Positions 1 through 7,491 of a stretch of DNA of 64,000 nt are shown piece after piece. Origin of the DNA: Ohtaekwangia sp035628875 (GTDB lineage Bacteria > Bacteroidota > Bacteroidia > Cytophagales > Cyclobacteriaceae); assembly GCA_035628875.1 (NCBI GenBank), contig DASPIZ010000044.1, positions 62,001 to 126,000 on the forward strand, given 5' to 3'. Positions within the stretch are counted from its first letter, which is position 1, and each line of letters begins with the position of its first letter. A model generated the notes under the pieces. The model was not told where the DNA came from. It did not search any database and saw only the letters and a program-made list of their open reading frames with translations. A program made the position numbers and the translations under genes.

Positions 1-924
1 AACGAAGAGCGATTTGTAAAGAATTTAATTGCGTCCTTATTAAAAGCGGATGGAATTAAAAAGGAATTATTATTGGTAGATGGTGGCTCTACAGATCAAA
101 CCGTTACCATTATTCGTCAGGTTATGGCAGAAAATGCTGATGTGAAACTGGTCACCAATCCAGCGCGGTTTGTGAGCCATGGTTTTAACAAGGCCTTTCA
201 TGTAGCCACTGGCAACTACATCGCCCTGGTAGGCGCTCATGCTGTATACGCTGATGCATACTTTAAATCCGGTATCATGGAATTAGAAAACGGCACCTGT
301 GACGCTGTAGGAGGACCGTTATTTCAAAAGGGAAAAAATGATACAGGCAAAGCCATCGCATATGCCATGAGTACAAAACTTGGTGTTGGCGGAACCGAAT
401 TCCGAACCGAAAGTACACGCATGTACGTTGATAGTGTCGCATTTGCCATTTACAGCCGTAAAATTTTTGAAAAGGTTGGCTTGCTTGATGAAGACCTGAT
501 TCGAAACCAGGACGATGAATTCCACTATAGGGTAAACAAAGCGGGTTTTAGAATGTTGATGATCCCTGAAATGAAAGCGGAGTATTATGTAAGGGATAGT
601 TTATCTGGTCTTTATAAGCAATATTTTGGCTATGGATATTACAAACCGCTGGTTTTAAAGAAAGTGCCGGAGGGCGTACGGTTCCGGCACCTTATTCCCG
701 CTTTCTTTACGGTATACATCTTTTCACTACCGATTGCTTTTTTCTACCCTGTCTATGCCCTCCCTTTATTGTTGTATTTATCACTCATTGTAATTTTTGC
801 GATCAAAAGTCCATTAAATATCGCGGCAAAGCACATAGCTTTGTGTGTATATCCTATTTTGCATTTTGCGTACGGGTTAGGTTTTATAAAGGGACTTAAA
901 CTTATTTTCTCACTGGACAAATGA
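1..924 (+). CDS. Family-2 glycosyltransferase, 5' end cut off
   Basis: Transfers a sugar from a nucleotide-sugar donor during cell-surface glycan assembly at the cytoplasmic membrane. Frame 1 is open from the first base, beginning NEERFVKN, which is the usual NEE motif just after the GT2 start, so only a short N-terminal piece is missing. The nucleotide-binding DGGSTDQT motif follows, and the central NQDDEFHYR supplies the acidic metal and acceptor residues of the GT-A fold. The last 80 or so residues hold two to three hydrophobic segments, consistent with a membrane-anchored GT2. The stop overlaps the next gene by 4 bases (ATGA), indicating an operon with the aminotransferase behind it. The exact sugar cannot be told. 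Confidence 0.88.
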   Translation, partial: NEERFVKNLIASLLKADGIKKELLLVDGGSTDQTVTIIRQVMAENADVKLVTNPARFVSHGFNKAFHVATGNYIALVGAHAVYADAYFKSGIMELENGTCDAVGGPLFQKGKNDTGKAIAYAMSTKLGVGGTEFRTESTRMYVDSVAFAIYSRKIFEKVGLLDEDLIRNQDDEFHYRVNKAGFRMLMIPEMKAEYYVRDSLSGLYKQYFGYGYYKPLVLKKVPEGVRFRHLIPAFFTVYIFSLPIAFFYPVYALPLLLYLSLIVIFAIKSPLNIAAKHIALCVYPILHFAYGLGFIKGLKLIFSLDK

Positions 925-2150
925 TGAATATTCCTTTCTCTCCGCCTTATATTGACGACGAAGTTAAACAAGAGGTTTTAAGCACGTTGGATTCTGGTTG
1001 GATCACGTCTGGTCCCAAAGTCGTAGCGTTAGAGAAGTTAGTTGCCGAAAAGACTTCCCTCGGCCATGTGGTGTGTTGTAACTCTGCTACATCCGGGTTG
1101 CTTTTAATGCTCCACTGGTATGGAATAGGAAAAGGGGATGAAGTAATCATACCGGCTTACACGTATGCTGCAACGGCGTTGGTGGTTATACATGCAGGAG
1201 CAACTCCGGTTATGGTCGATGTAGCTGACGACTTCAATATCGACATTGAAAAAATCAGGAATAAAATCACTGAAAAAACAAAGGCAATCATACCCGTTGA
1301 CATTGCAGGTTGGCCTTGTGATTATGATAAAATTTTCAATTTGGTTGACAGTGATAATATAAAAACACGATTTACCCCAGCGAACGATAAGCAAAAGCAA
1401 TTGGGAAGAATTATGGTTCTTTCTGATGCGGCGCATTCCATCGGTGCAATTTATAACAACATTCCAAGTGGGAAATGTGCTGATTTTACCGTTTTTTCTT
1501 TTCACGCCGTAAAAAATGTAACGACTGCTGAAGGTGGAGCTGTTTGTATTCATGTTCCGGATGATTTGTTTGATCATGGCAAGATTTATAAAGAATTAAA
1601 ATTAATGTCGCTGAACGGCCAGACAAAAGATGCTTTTACGAAGAACCAGGGTGGTGGCTGGCGATATGATATTGTGATGGCCGGATATAAAATCAACATG
1701 CCGGACATCTGTGCTGCGATCGGGTTGGCACAACTCAAAAAATATCACCAGGTGATATTACCGGCACGCAAGAAGGTTTTCGATGCCTATTCCGTTGCGT
1801 TCCAGAAATATTCATGGGCCCAATTACCGCCACTCGATAACGAAATGAAAACATCTTCTTATCATCTTTATGCGTTGAGAATCGTTAACATTACGGAAGC
1901 ACAGCGCGATAAGATGATAGATTACATTGCACAACATGGCGTTGCAGTTAATGTACATTTTCAGCCCTTACCATTACTTACTCTTTTTAAAGAGCGGGGT
2001 TATAAAATTGAGGATTATCCTGTGGCTTTTAATAATTACAGCAGAGAGATATCACTACCGATTTATCCTGAACTGGACTTGATCAAAATAAATTACATCG
2101 TTGCTACGATAGCTACGGCATACGAAACTGTATTACAATCGAAATCATAA
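921..2150 (+). CDS. DegT/DnrJ/EryC1-type sugar aminotransferase (WbpE-like)
   Basis: PLP-dependent aminotransferase that puts an amino group on a keto nucleotide sugar. The 409-residue length and the motifs fit the DegT/DnrJ/EryC1/StrS family: a GWITSGP N-terminal turn, PAYTYAATA, and the PLP-binding lysine in FSFHAVKNVTTAEGG. It starts inside the stop codon of the glycosyltransferase and precedes a Gfo/Idh/MocA dehydrogenase. A dehydrogenase plus aminotransferase pair is the arrangement of WbpB/WbpE, which make 3-amino sugars of the GlcNAc3NAc type. The related PorR of Porphyromonas gingivalis acts in the sugar linker of A-LPS, which anchors T9SS cargo. That makes a role in cargo anchoring attractive here, but it is inference. 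A second, more PglE-like paralogue lies at 6068. Confidence 0.9.
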   Translation: MMNIPFSPPYIDDEVKQEVLSTLDSGWITSGPKVVALEKLVAEKTSLGHVVCCNSATSGLLLMLHWYGIGKGDEVIIPAYTYAATALVVIHAGATPVMVDVADDFNIDIEKIRNKITEKTKAIIPVDIAGWPCDYDKIFNLVDSDNIKTRFTPANDKQKQLGRIMVLSDAAHSIGAIYNNIPSGKCADFTVFSFHAVKNVTTAEGGAVCIHVPDDLFDHGKIYKELKLMSLNGQTKDAFTKNQGGGWRYDIVMAGYKINMPDICAAIGLAQLKKYHQVILPARKKVFDAYSVAFQKYSWAQLPPLDNEMKTSSYHLYALRIVNITEAQRDKMIDYIAQHGVAVNVHFQPLPLLTLFKERGYKIEDYPVAFNNYSREISLPIYPELDLIKINYIVATIATAYETVLQSKS

Positions 2151-2207
2151 ACTTGATGATCATTAAGTTTTAAGTCATTTTTGCGAAATAATTTAGAAAA
2201 AACTTAA

Positions 2208-3236
2208 ATGGAGAGTACCATTAAATTTGCGGTCATCGGCTTCGGCCACATCGGAAAAAGGCACGCCACCATCATTAAAGATTACCCCGGTGCTGAACTG
2301 GTTGCGATAGTGGATTCCAATCCCTCGGTGCAGGAAGACAAACTTTTTCCTGTCGGAATACCATTCTTCAAAGATCTCCAGGATCTTTTTTCCGCTGGTT
2401 TGAAGATTGATGTTGTAAATATAGCGACGCCCAACGGAGTGCATACCCGCCACGCCATAGAAGCGCTTTCAAACAAACACCATATCGTCATCGAAAAACC
2501 GATGGGCCTAAGTAAAGCCTCATGCGAAGAAGTTATTTTTAAAGCCCTTCATGTTTCCCGACAGGTCTTTGTGGTAAAACAAAATCGGTACAGTCCGCCC
2601 TCGAAATGGCTAAAGGAAGTGGTTGAGAAAAAGATAATCGGTGACGTATGTATGGTGCAGATCAATTGTTATTGGAACAGGGATGATCGGTACTATAAAC
2701 CAGGAGGGTGGAAAGGAACGCTTTTGCTGGATGGGGGAGTTTTATTTACCCAATTCAGTCATTTTGTGGATATCATGTATTGGGTGTTTGGCGATGTAAA
2801 GAATATCAAAGCAAATTTCAAAAACTTCAATCACCACCACAACACGGAATTTGAGGATAGCGGGCTGGTAACCTTTGACTTTGTCAACGGCGGCATGGGG
2901 GTACTGAATTATTCTACCTCGGTATGGGATAAAAATATGGAAAGCAGTTTAACTGTAGTGGGAACAAAAGGTAGTTTAAAAATCGGTGGTCAATACATGA
3001 ATGAAATTGAATATTGTCACATAGAAGATTATACGATGCCCGAGCTGCCTCCCACAAACCCGCCGAATGATTATGGACCCTTTAAAGGCAGCGCGGCAAA
3101 CCATCATTATGTAATAGAAAATGTAGTGAATACCCTAAACGGTAGTGATACTATTACAGCAAATGCACTTGAAGGTTTAAAGGTTGTCGATATCATTGAA
3201 CGAATGTATGAATCAAGAGTGGTGGGTCAAAAGTAA
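2208..3236 (+). CDS. Gfo/Idh/MocA-family sugar dehydrogenase (WbpB/WlbA-like)
   Basis: NAD(P)-dependent oxidation of a (nucleotide) sugar. The N-terminal Rossmann motif GFGHIGKRH, the EKPMGLS motif with its catalytic lysine, and the LDGGVLFTQFSHFVD segment, which carries the usual active-site histidine, define a full-length 342-residue family member. It lies 57 bases behind the aminotransferase; that gap holds a weak inverted repeat (AACTTgAT/ATtAAGTT). Pairing with a DegT aminotransferase suggests a 3-dehydrogenase/3-aminotransferase route to a diamino sugar. The family is broad, so substrate assignment is tentative. Confidence 0.87.
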   Translation: MESTIKFAVIGFGHIGKRHATIIKDYPGAELVAIVDSNPSVQEDKLFPVGIPFFKDLQDLFSAGLKIDVVNIATPNGVHTRHAIEALSNKHHIVIEKPMGLSKASCEEVIFKALHVSRQVFVVKQNRYSPPSKWLKEVVEKKIIGDVCMVQINCYWNRDDRYYKPGGWKGTLLLDGGVLFTQFSHFVDIMYWVFGDVKNIKANFKNFNHHHNTEFEDSGLVTFDFVNGGMGVLNYSTSVWDKNMESSLTVVGTKGSLKIGGQYMNEIEYCHIEDYTMPELPPTNPPNDYGPFKGSAANHHYVIENVVNTLNGSDTITANALEGLKVVDIIERMYESRVVGQK

Positions 3237-3251
3237 CCAGTTATTAAACCG

Positions 3252-3848
3252 ATGATAATTAAGCGGTGTTTCGATTTAATTGTTTCCCTTGTGGCCTTAA
3301 TTATCTTGTTTCCATTTTTTCTGATTGTAGCGTTACTGGTGAGAATAGATTCTGACGGACCGGTATTTTATTTGCAAAATAGGGTCGGTAAAGATGGAAG
3401 GCTTTTCAAGCTTTTTAAATTTCGCACAATGCATGTTAACGCAGACCGATTTGCTGCGATAACGGTGGGTGCACGCGATCCGAGAATTACCGGGCTTGGT
3501 TTTTATCTTCGAAAATATAAACTCGACGAGCTACCACAGTTGATCAACGTTTTTATAGGAAATATGAGTCTCGTTGGGCCCCGTCCGGAGGTTAAAAAGT
3601 TTGTTGATTTGTACTCCAAACAACAACAGGAAGTCCTGAGTGTGAAACCAGGTATTACTGACTATGCCTCAATACAGTTCAGAAATGAGAATGAGTTACT
3701 GGAAGGCAAAAGTGATCCGATTGCTTTCTATATCGAGGAGATTATGCCTGTAAAGTTAGGCCTTAATCTTAAATATATTCAGGAACGATCCTTCCTACTT
3801 GATTTGAAGATTATTTTTCAAACAATTTTTTCCATTTTAAAAAGATAA
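3252..3848 (+). CDS. Undecaprenyl-phosphate sugar-1-phosphate transferase
   Basis: Monotopic phosphoglycosyl transferase that starts a lipid-linked glycan by moving a sugar-1-phosphate onto undecaprenyl phosphate. The 198 residues comprise only the minimal catalytic module: one N-terminal hydrophobic hairpin (residues 8-30), the FKLFKFRTM motif, the catalytic Asp-Glu pair in KLDELPQL, and VGPRPEV. The PGITDYASIQFRNE segment is closer to WcaJ/WbaP-type enzymes than to PglC. It sits 15 bases after the dehydrogenase. A second enzyme of the same class follows immediately, so two different glycans may be primed from this cluster. Confidence 0.92.
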   Translation: MIIKRCFDLIVSLVALIILFPFFLIVALLVRIDSDGPVFYLQNRVGKDGRLFKLFKFRTMHVNADRFAAITVGARDPRITGLGFYLRKYKLDELPQLINVFIGNMSLVGPRPEVKKFVDLYSKQQQEVLSVKPGITDYASIQFRNENELLEGKSDPIAFYIEEIMPVKLGLNLKYIQERSFLLDLKIIFQTIFSILKR

Positions 3849-3904
3849 GATAACCAACGCCGGTTACAGCTATTATAATTCCCCAAGCCTCCATATCTTG
3901 AGGT

Positions 3905-4501
3905 GTGAATGATGGTTACCAAAAATATTTTAAGCGATGGCTTGATTTCTGCGCAGCCGTTTTAATAAGCATTATTTTTTTATTTCCGATGGGCTTAATT
4001 TTATTAAGCTATTTTCTGAGTTTAAAGCGATCTCCTTTTTTCGTTCAGGAGCGCATTGGAATGAATAACAAGCCTTTTTTACTTTATAAGTTTCGAACAC
4101 TGACACATGATACCAAAATGTCGCTGTTGGAGAGAAGGTTTCCGCTTGGGAATTTTTTAAGGTTTACCAATCTCGATGAATTACCACAGTTATTCAATAT
4201 TTTACGAGGTGACCTTTCTTTTGTCGGGCCGAGACCTTTACCAACGGAATACCTGCCGTTATATTCAGAGGAACAGCGCAGAAGGCACGAAGTAAGACCA
4301 GGTGTTACCGGTTGGGCGCAAGTTAATGGCAGACATTCCATTCCCTGGAAAGATAAATTTGCCCGGGACCTATACTATGTTCAAAATATTTCATTCCGGC
4401 TGGACATGACTATCCTATTCAAAACTATTCTGCTTATTTTAGCTTTCAAAAAAGACCAATCTTTGTTGGAAAAGAAGTTTACCGGAAATAACGATGTGTA
4501 A
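3905..4501 (+). CDS. pglC: PglC-like phosphoglycosyl transferase
   Basis: Second minimal phosphoglycosyl transferase, 198 residues, predicted to transfer an N-acetylated amino-sugar phosphate (diNAcBac-phosphate in PglC) to undecaprenyl phosphate. It has the N-terminal re-entrant hydrophobic segment, LYKFRTL, the catalytic Asp-Glu in NLDELPQL, VGPRPLP, and the PglC-typical PGVTGWAQVNGRHSIPW. A GTG start is used; no in-frame ATG lies near. Its end overlaps the PglD-like gene by 8 bases, and PglD makes the sugar that PglC uses, which supports the assignment. It is clearly diverged from the gene at 3252. Confidence 0.87.
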   Translation: MNDGYQKYFKRWLDFCAAVLISIIFLFPMGLILLSYFLSLKRSPFFVQERIGMNNKPFLLYKFRTLTHDTKMSLLERRFPLGNFLRFTNLDELPQLFNILRGDLSFVGPRPLPTEYLPLYSEEQRRRHEVRPGVTGWAQVNGRHSIPWKDKFARDLYYVQNISFRLDMTILFKTILLILAFKKDQSLLEKKFTGNNDV

Positions 4502-5138
4502 CCTGGCTATATATGGAGCCGGAGGCTTTGGGCGTGAAGTAGCGCTTATGATCCGGCAGATAAATCAACACCATCCCGCCTGGGAATTGAAAGGCTTTTA
4601 TGATGATGGAAAATCTCCTGGTGAATTGGTGGATGGGTTGTCGGTTATCGGTGGTCAGAAACAACTAATGGATCTTAATGAGGAAATCAGTATTGTTGTC
4701 GCTATAGCAGATTCTGCAACTCGAAAAAAAATAGTATCCAGTATTGCACGAAGTAATATTTCCTTTCCAGTGATAATTCATCCGCAGGCCATGCCAGGGG
4801 ATATTGAGCGTAATAAATTTGGAAAAGGAAGTATCATCACGGCCGGATGCATTCTCACGACTTCTGTTATCCTGGAAGAATTTGTTATCATTAACCTTTC
4901 CTGTACGGTAGGTCACGATGTTACGCTGGGAGCTTATACATCGGTTATGCCAGGCTGTTCGTTATCGGGATCTGTGAAAGTTGGTGAGGAAGTGCTGATA
5001 GGAACAGGAGCCCGCATATTGCCACAGTTAACGCTTGGTACAAGATGCAGGGTAGGAGCTGGTGCAGTCGTAACGCATGATGTTCCGCCTGATACAACAG
5101 TTATTGGAGTCCCTGCTAAACCCATGAAGCATGATTGA
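4494..5138 (+). CDS. pglD: PglD/NeuD-type sugar N-acetyltransferase
   Basis: Acetyl-CoA-dependent N-acetyltransferase that completes a UDP-diacetamido-sugar such as UDP-diNAcBac. The N-terminal nucleotide-sugar-binding motif is IYGAGGFGRE (residues 6-15). A left-handed beta-helix of hexapeptide repeats fills the C-terminal half, with the catalytic histidine in CTVGHDV and the closing VIGVPAKP. At 214 residues it matches PglD. It overlaps the PglC-like gene by 8 bases and the exosortase gene by 8 bases, so the three are probably translated as a coupled unit. Confidence 0.9.
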   Translation: MCNLAIYGAGGFGREVALMIRQINQHHPAWELKGFYDDGKSPGELVDGLSVIGGQKQLMDLNEEISIVVAIADSATRKKIVSSIARSNISFPVIIHPQAMPGDIERNKFGKGSIITAGCILTTSVILEEFVIINLSCTVGHDVTLGAYTSVMPGCSLSGSVKVGEEVLIGTGARILPQLTLGTRCRVGAGAVVTHDVPPDTTVIGVPAKPMKHD

Positions 5139-5664
5139 GGAGTATAAACCAGCCATTTTTTTTCTTGTAAAATATTTTGTGCTGTACCTGGTGCTCAATA
5201 CGCTTTATGCTTTTTATATAGACTATTATGCACCGAGTTCCGATCCTGCCACGATAGCCACCTCCCGGCAGGTAGCCGTACTGTTGGGCTGGTTGGGGGA
5301 ACCCGTTAATGCTATTGTGGAAGAAGGGTCGTCCCGCGTTCTATTGATGCGAGAAGGAGCTACCATCATTCGGGTGTATGAGGGCTGCAATTCGCTGAAT
5401 GTGATGATTGTGTATGTAGCTTTTCTAATCGCCTTTCGTGGTCCGCTAAAAGCTACACTGGCTTATGTGGGTATCGGACTTGCATCGATTTATGTAATGA
5501 ACCTGTCGCGCGTGCTGGCGTTATATGGCGTTGCGTTGCATTACCCGGATAAGCTTTATTTCTTTCATAAATTCTTTTTTACCGGGGTGATCTACATGGT
5601 CGTTTTTGTACTGTGGTTTTTCTGGTTCAGACATGTAAAAAAATGGAGATCAGAAACAACGTAA
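5131..5664 (+). CDS. xrtF: Exosortase family protein XrtF
   Basis: Polytopic membrane cysteine transpeptidase of the exosortase/archaeosortase class, which cleaves a C-terminal sorting signal and is thought to pass the protein to another acceptor. The expected triad is visible: Cys86 in YEGCNSLN, Arg127 in NLSRVLAL and His146 in FFHKFFF, within four to five hydrophobic helices over 177 residues. The adjoining gene matches the exosortase-F-associated family by size, topology and position, and so points to XrtF rather than EpsH-type enzymes. It overlaps pglD by 8 bases. A candidate substrate with an exosortase-like tail lies at 11348. The acceptor is unknown; the neighbouring lipid-linked glycan genes make a glycan acceptor an attractive guess. 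Confidence 0.9.
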   Translation: MIEEYKPAIFFLVKYFVLYLVLNTLYAFYIDYYAPSSDPATIATSRQVAVLLGWLGEPVNAIVEEGSSRVLLMREGATIIRVYEGCNSLNVMIVYVAFLIAFRGPLKATLAYVGIGLASIYVMNLSRVLALYGVALHYPDKLYFFHKFFFTGVIYMVVFVLWFFWFRHVKKWRSETT

Positions 5665-6071
5665 AAATGCGTGTGCTGTTGGGCATAAGTGCCGTAGCTG
5701 GCCTTGCCGCTGTCTTTATGGTACAACGCCTGGATATGTTTGCCTTGATTTCCGGCAGGCAGTTCAATGACGAATTGCATTTTGCCGTTAACCGCACGTT
5801 GCGTATTTTTTTTAACGACGCATTCATGTTACTTTTTATTTATGCGTTGTTTGCCGATCGAAAAGTAATCAGGCTCGCCGTAGGGATTCAGATTCTGGAT
5901 CTGTTTGTTTTGTTTCCCATTTACCTCGGGTTAAAATTCTCGTTTGAGGGCGCCAGCGAATTGTCTTCGCCTTTCCTTTCACAGTTTCACCGGTTGATTG
6001 TTAATCCTACCCTTATGATCTTACTTATCCCGGCTGTATATTATCAAAAAATTATACAGGAGAAGCGGTGA
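5643..6071 (+). CDS. Exosortase F system-associated membrane protein
   Basis: Small hydrophobic protein with about four membrane segments, of the family found next to xrtF in Bacteroidota; its function is unknown. The start is placed at ATG 5643 (MEIRNNVKMRV), 22 bases inside xrtF; ATG 5667, just past the xrtF stop, is an equally usable alternative. A conserved-looking FNDELHFAVNRTLRIFFND segment lies between the first two membrane spans, and the product ends near residue 142. The gene ends in a GTGA overlap with the PglE-like aminotransferase, so the exosortase pair is embedded inside the amino-sugar operon. Confidence 0.83.
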   Translation: MEIRNNVKMRVLLGISAVAGLAAVFMVQRLDMFALISGRQFNDELHFAVNRTLRIFFNDAFMLLFIYALFADRKVIRLAVGIQILDLFVLFPIYLGLKFSFEGASELSSPFLSQFHRLIVNPTLMILLIPAVYYQKIIQEKR

Positions 6072-7180
6072 ACAAACGTATTTATCTTTCTCCGCCCCAC
6101 ATGACAGGGGAGGAGATGTTTTATATTCAGGATGCGATTTCGTCAAACTGGGTGGCCCCGGTTGGCCCTCATGTCGATGCTTTTGAAAAAGAGATCGCAG
6201 CTGCTCTTAGCGTAAATGATGCGGTCACCGTGAATTCGGGGACATCCGCTATTCACCTCGCTTTACTGGTTAGTGGTGTAAAACCAGGTGATGAAGTGAT
6301 TTGCCCGAGTCTTACTTTTTGTGCGACTGCTAATCCCATAGTGTATTGTGGTGCAACACCCGTCTTCATTGATTCGGAGGCGGAAACATGGAATATTGAT
6401 CCGGTTTTGACGGAAGAAGCCATCGTTGATCGTATGGGCAAGACAGGAAAGAAACCTGCGGCGATCATTGTGGTTCATCTCTATGGCATGCCGGCAAACA
6501 TGGATGACATTCTAAGCGTCGCTAAAAAATACGAGATTCCAGTAATTGAAGATGCAGCTGAGGCATTGGGCTCATCTTACAACGGAAAGCCTATGGGTAC
6601 ATTGGGAGCTGCCGGAATAATTTCATTCAATGGAAATAAAATTATTACCTCATCCGGTGGAGGTGCGCTCGTATGCAAAAATGCGCAGTGGAATGAGCGT
6701 GCACGATTTTTACGTCAGGAAGCAAAACAACCTTTACCATACTATGAACATCACGAGCTGGGCTACAACTACCGGATGAGTAATATCTCTGCGGCCATAG
6801 GGAGAGCACAGTTAAAGAGTTTACTAACGCGGGTTAAAAAAAAACGATCGATCTTTGATTACTATGCTGGAGCGCTGAAGCATATCGAATTTCAAGCGGA
6901 GCCATCCGGGCATTTGTCGAACAGATGGCTAACTGTAATTCGCTTTACAGGCGATCAAACTGACAGGAAAGAAAATGTTCGCGTAGCACTGGAGAAAAAA
7001 AATATAGAAAGTCGTTTGGCCTGGAAGCCGATGCATCTTCAGCCTCTTTTTAGAGGGGTGCCTGTTTATGGCGGAAAAATAAGTGAGCAATTATTTCAGG
7101 AGGGTTTATGTCTTCCATCAGGAAGCGCGTTAACCGAATCAGAATTAGCTACGATTGTAGGGATTATCAGAAATAGTTGA
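6068..7180 (+). CDS. pglE: PglE-like UDP-4-amino-sugar aminotransferase
   Basis: PLP-dependent 4-aminotransferase of the DegT family, expected to act on the UDP-4-keto-6-deoxy sugar made by a PglF-type dehydratase (gene at 20791) and to hand its product to the PglD-like acetyltransferase. The N-terminal RIYLSPPHMTGEE and SSNWVAPVGPHVDAFE are characteristic of the PglE clade. The PLP lysine is in FNGNKIITSSGGG, and the length is 370 residues. The start is GTG, overlapping the previous stop by 4 bases. It is distinct from the aminotransferase at 921, so two amino-sugar routes are likely. Confidence 0.9.
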   Translation: MNKRIYLSPPHMTGEEMFYIQDAISSNWVAPVGPHVDAFEKEIAAALSVNDAVTVNSGTSAIHLALLVSGVKPGDEVICPSLTFCATANPIVYCGATPVFIDSEAETWNIDPVLTEEAIVDRMGKTGKKPAAIIVVHLYGMPANMDDILSVAKKYEIPVIEDAAEALGSSYNGKPMGTLGAAGIISFNGNKIITSSGGGALVCKNAQWNERARFLRQEAKQPLPYYEHHELGYNYRMSNISAAIGRAQLKSLLTRVKKKRSIFDYYAGALKHIEFQAEPSGHLSNRWLTVIRFTGDQTDRKENVRVALEKKNIESRLAWKPMHLQPLFRGVPVYGGKISEQLFQEGLCLPSGSALTESELATIVGIIRNS

Positions 7181-7491
7181 GGTAAAAAATCTTACATAAA
7201 TCTGGTGTAAGGAAATGCGCGTCTTTTACTAAAACTTGCTGAAGCATTCAATGTTACATTTAAGCGAGGCAGTCATTTGGCCGATAAAATAAGCAAAACA
7301 GTGTTTTAACTGCATTTTGTAAAGTGCTTGACAATGTGAGTAGTTACAATTCCATTTCACGTTTGAATATCTTGGCTGCCGAAAAATCATTGCATTTTGA
7401 TAGACATCATGACAGCGGTTACAAAACCGATTTAATGTGTATGAAATACTGCCTGCTTTGATTAATTTTGGAGGCTTAAGTGATAGGATTT
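7181..7491. other. Spacer before the first T9SS cargo gene
   Basis: About 310 bases with no convincing reading frame. It holds a short inverted repeat (CGGTT/AACCG near 7420-7435) and, close to the next gene, TAATTTTG at 7463-7470, which fits the Bacteroidota -7 consensus TAnnTTTG. No good -33 TTG partner is placed upstream. A start site near 7477 would leave a leader of about 15 bases before ATG 7492. It is the first real gap after the glycan operon, so a promoter for the cargo genes is expected here. Confidence 0.45.

Noticed and set aside
7328..7360. E. coli-type promoter (TTGACA near 7330)
   Set aside because: Bacteroidota primary sigma factors do not use this consensus, and no matching -10 follows.
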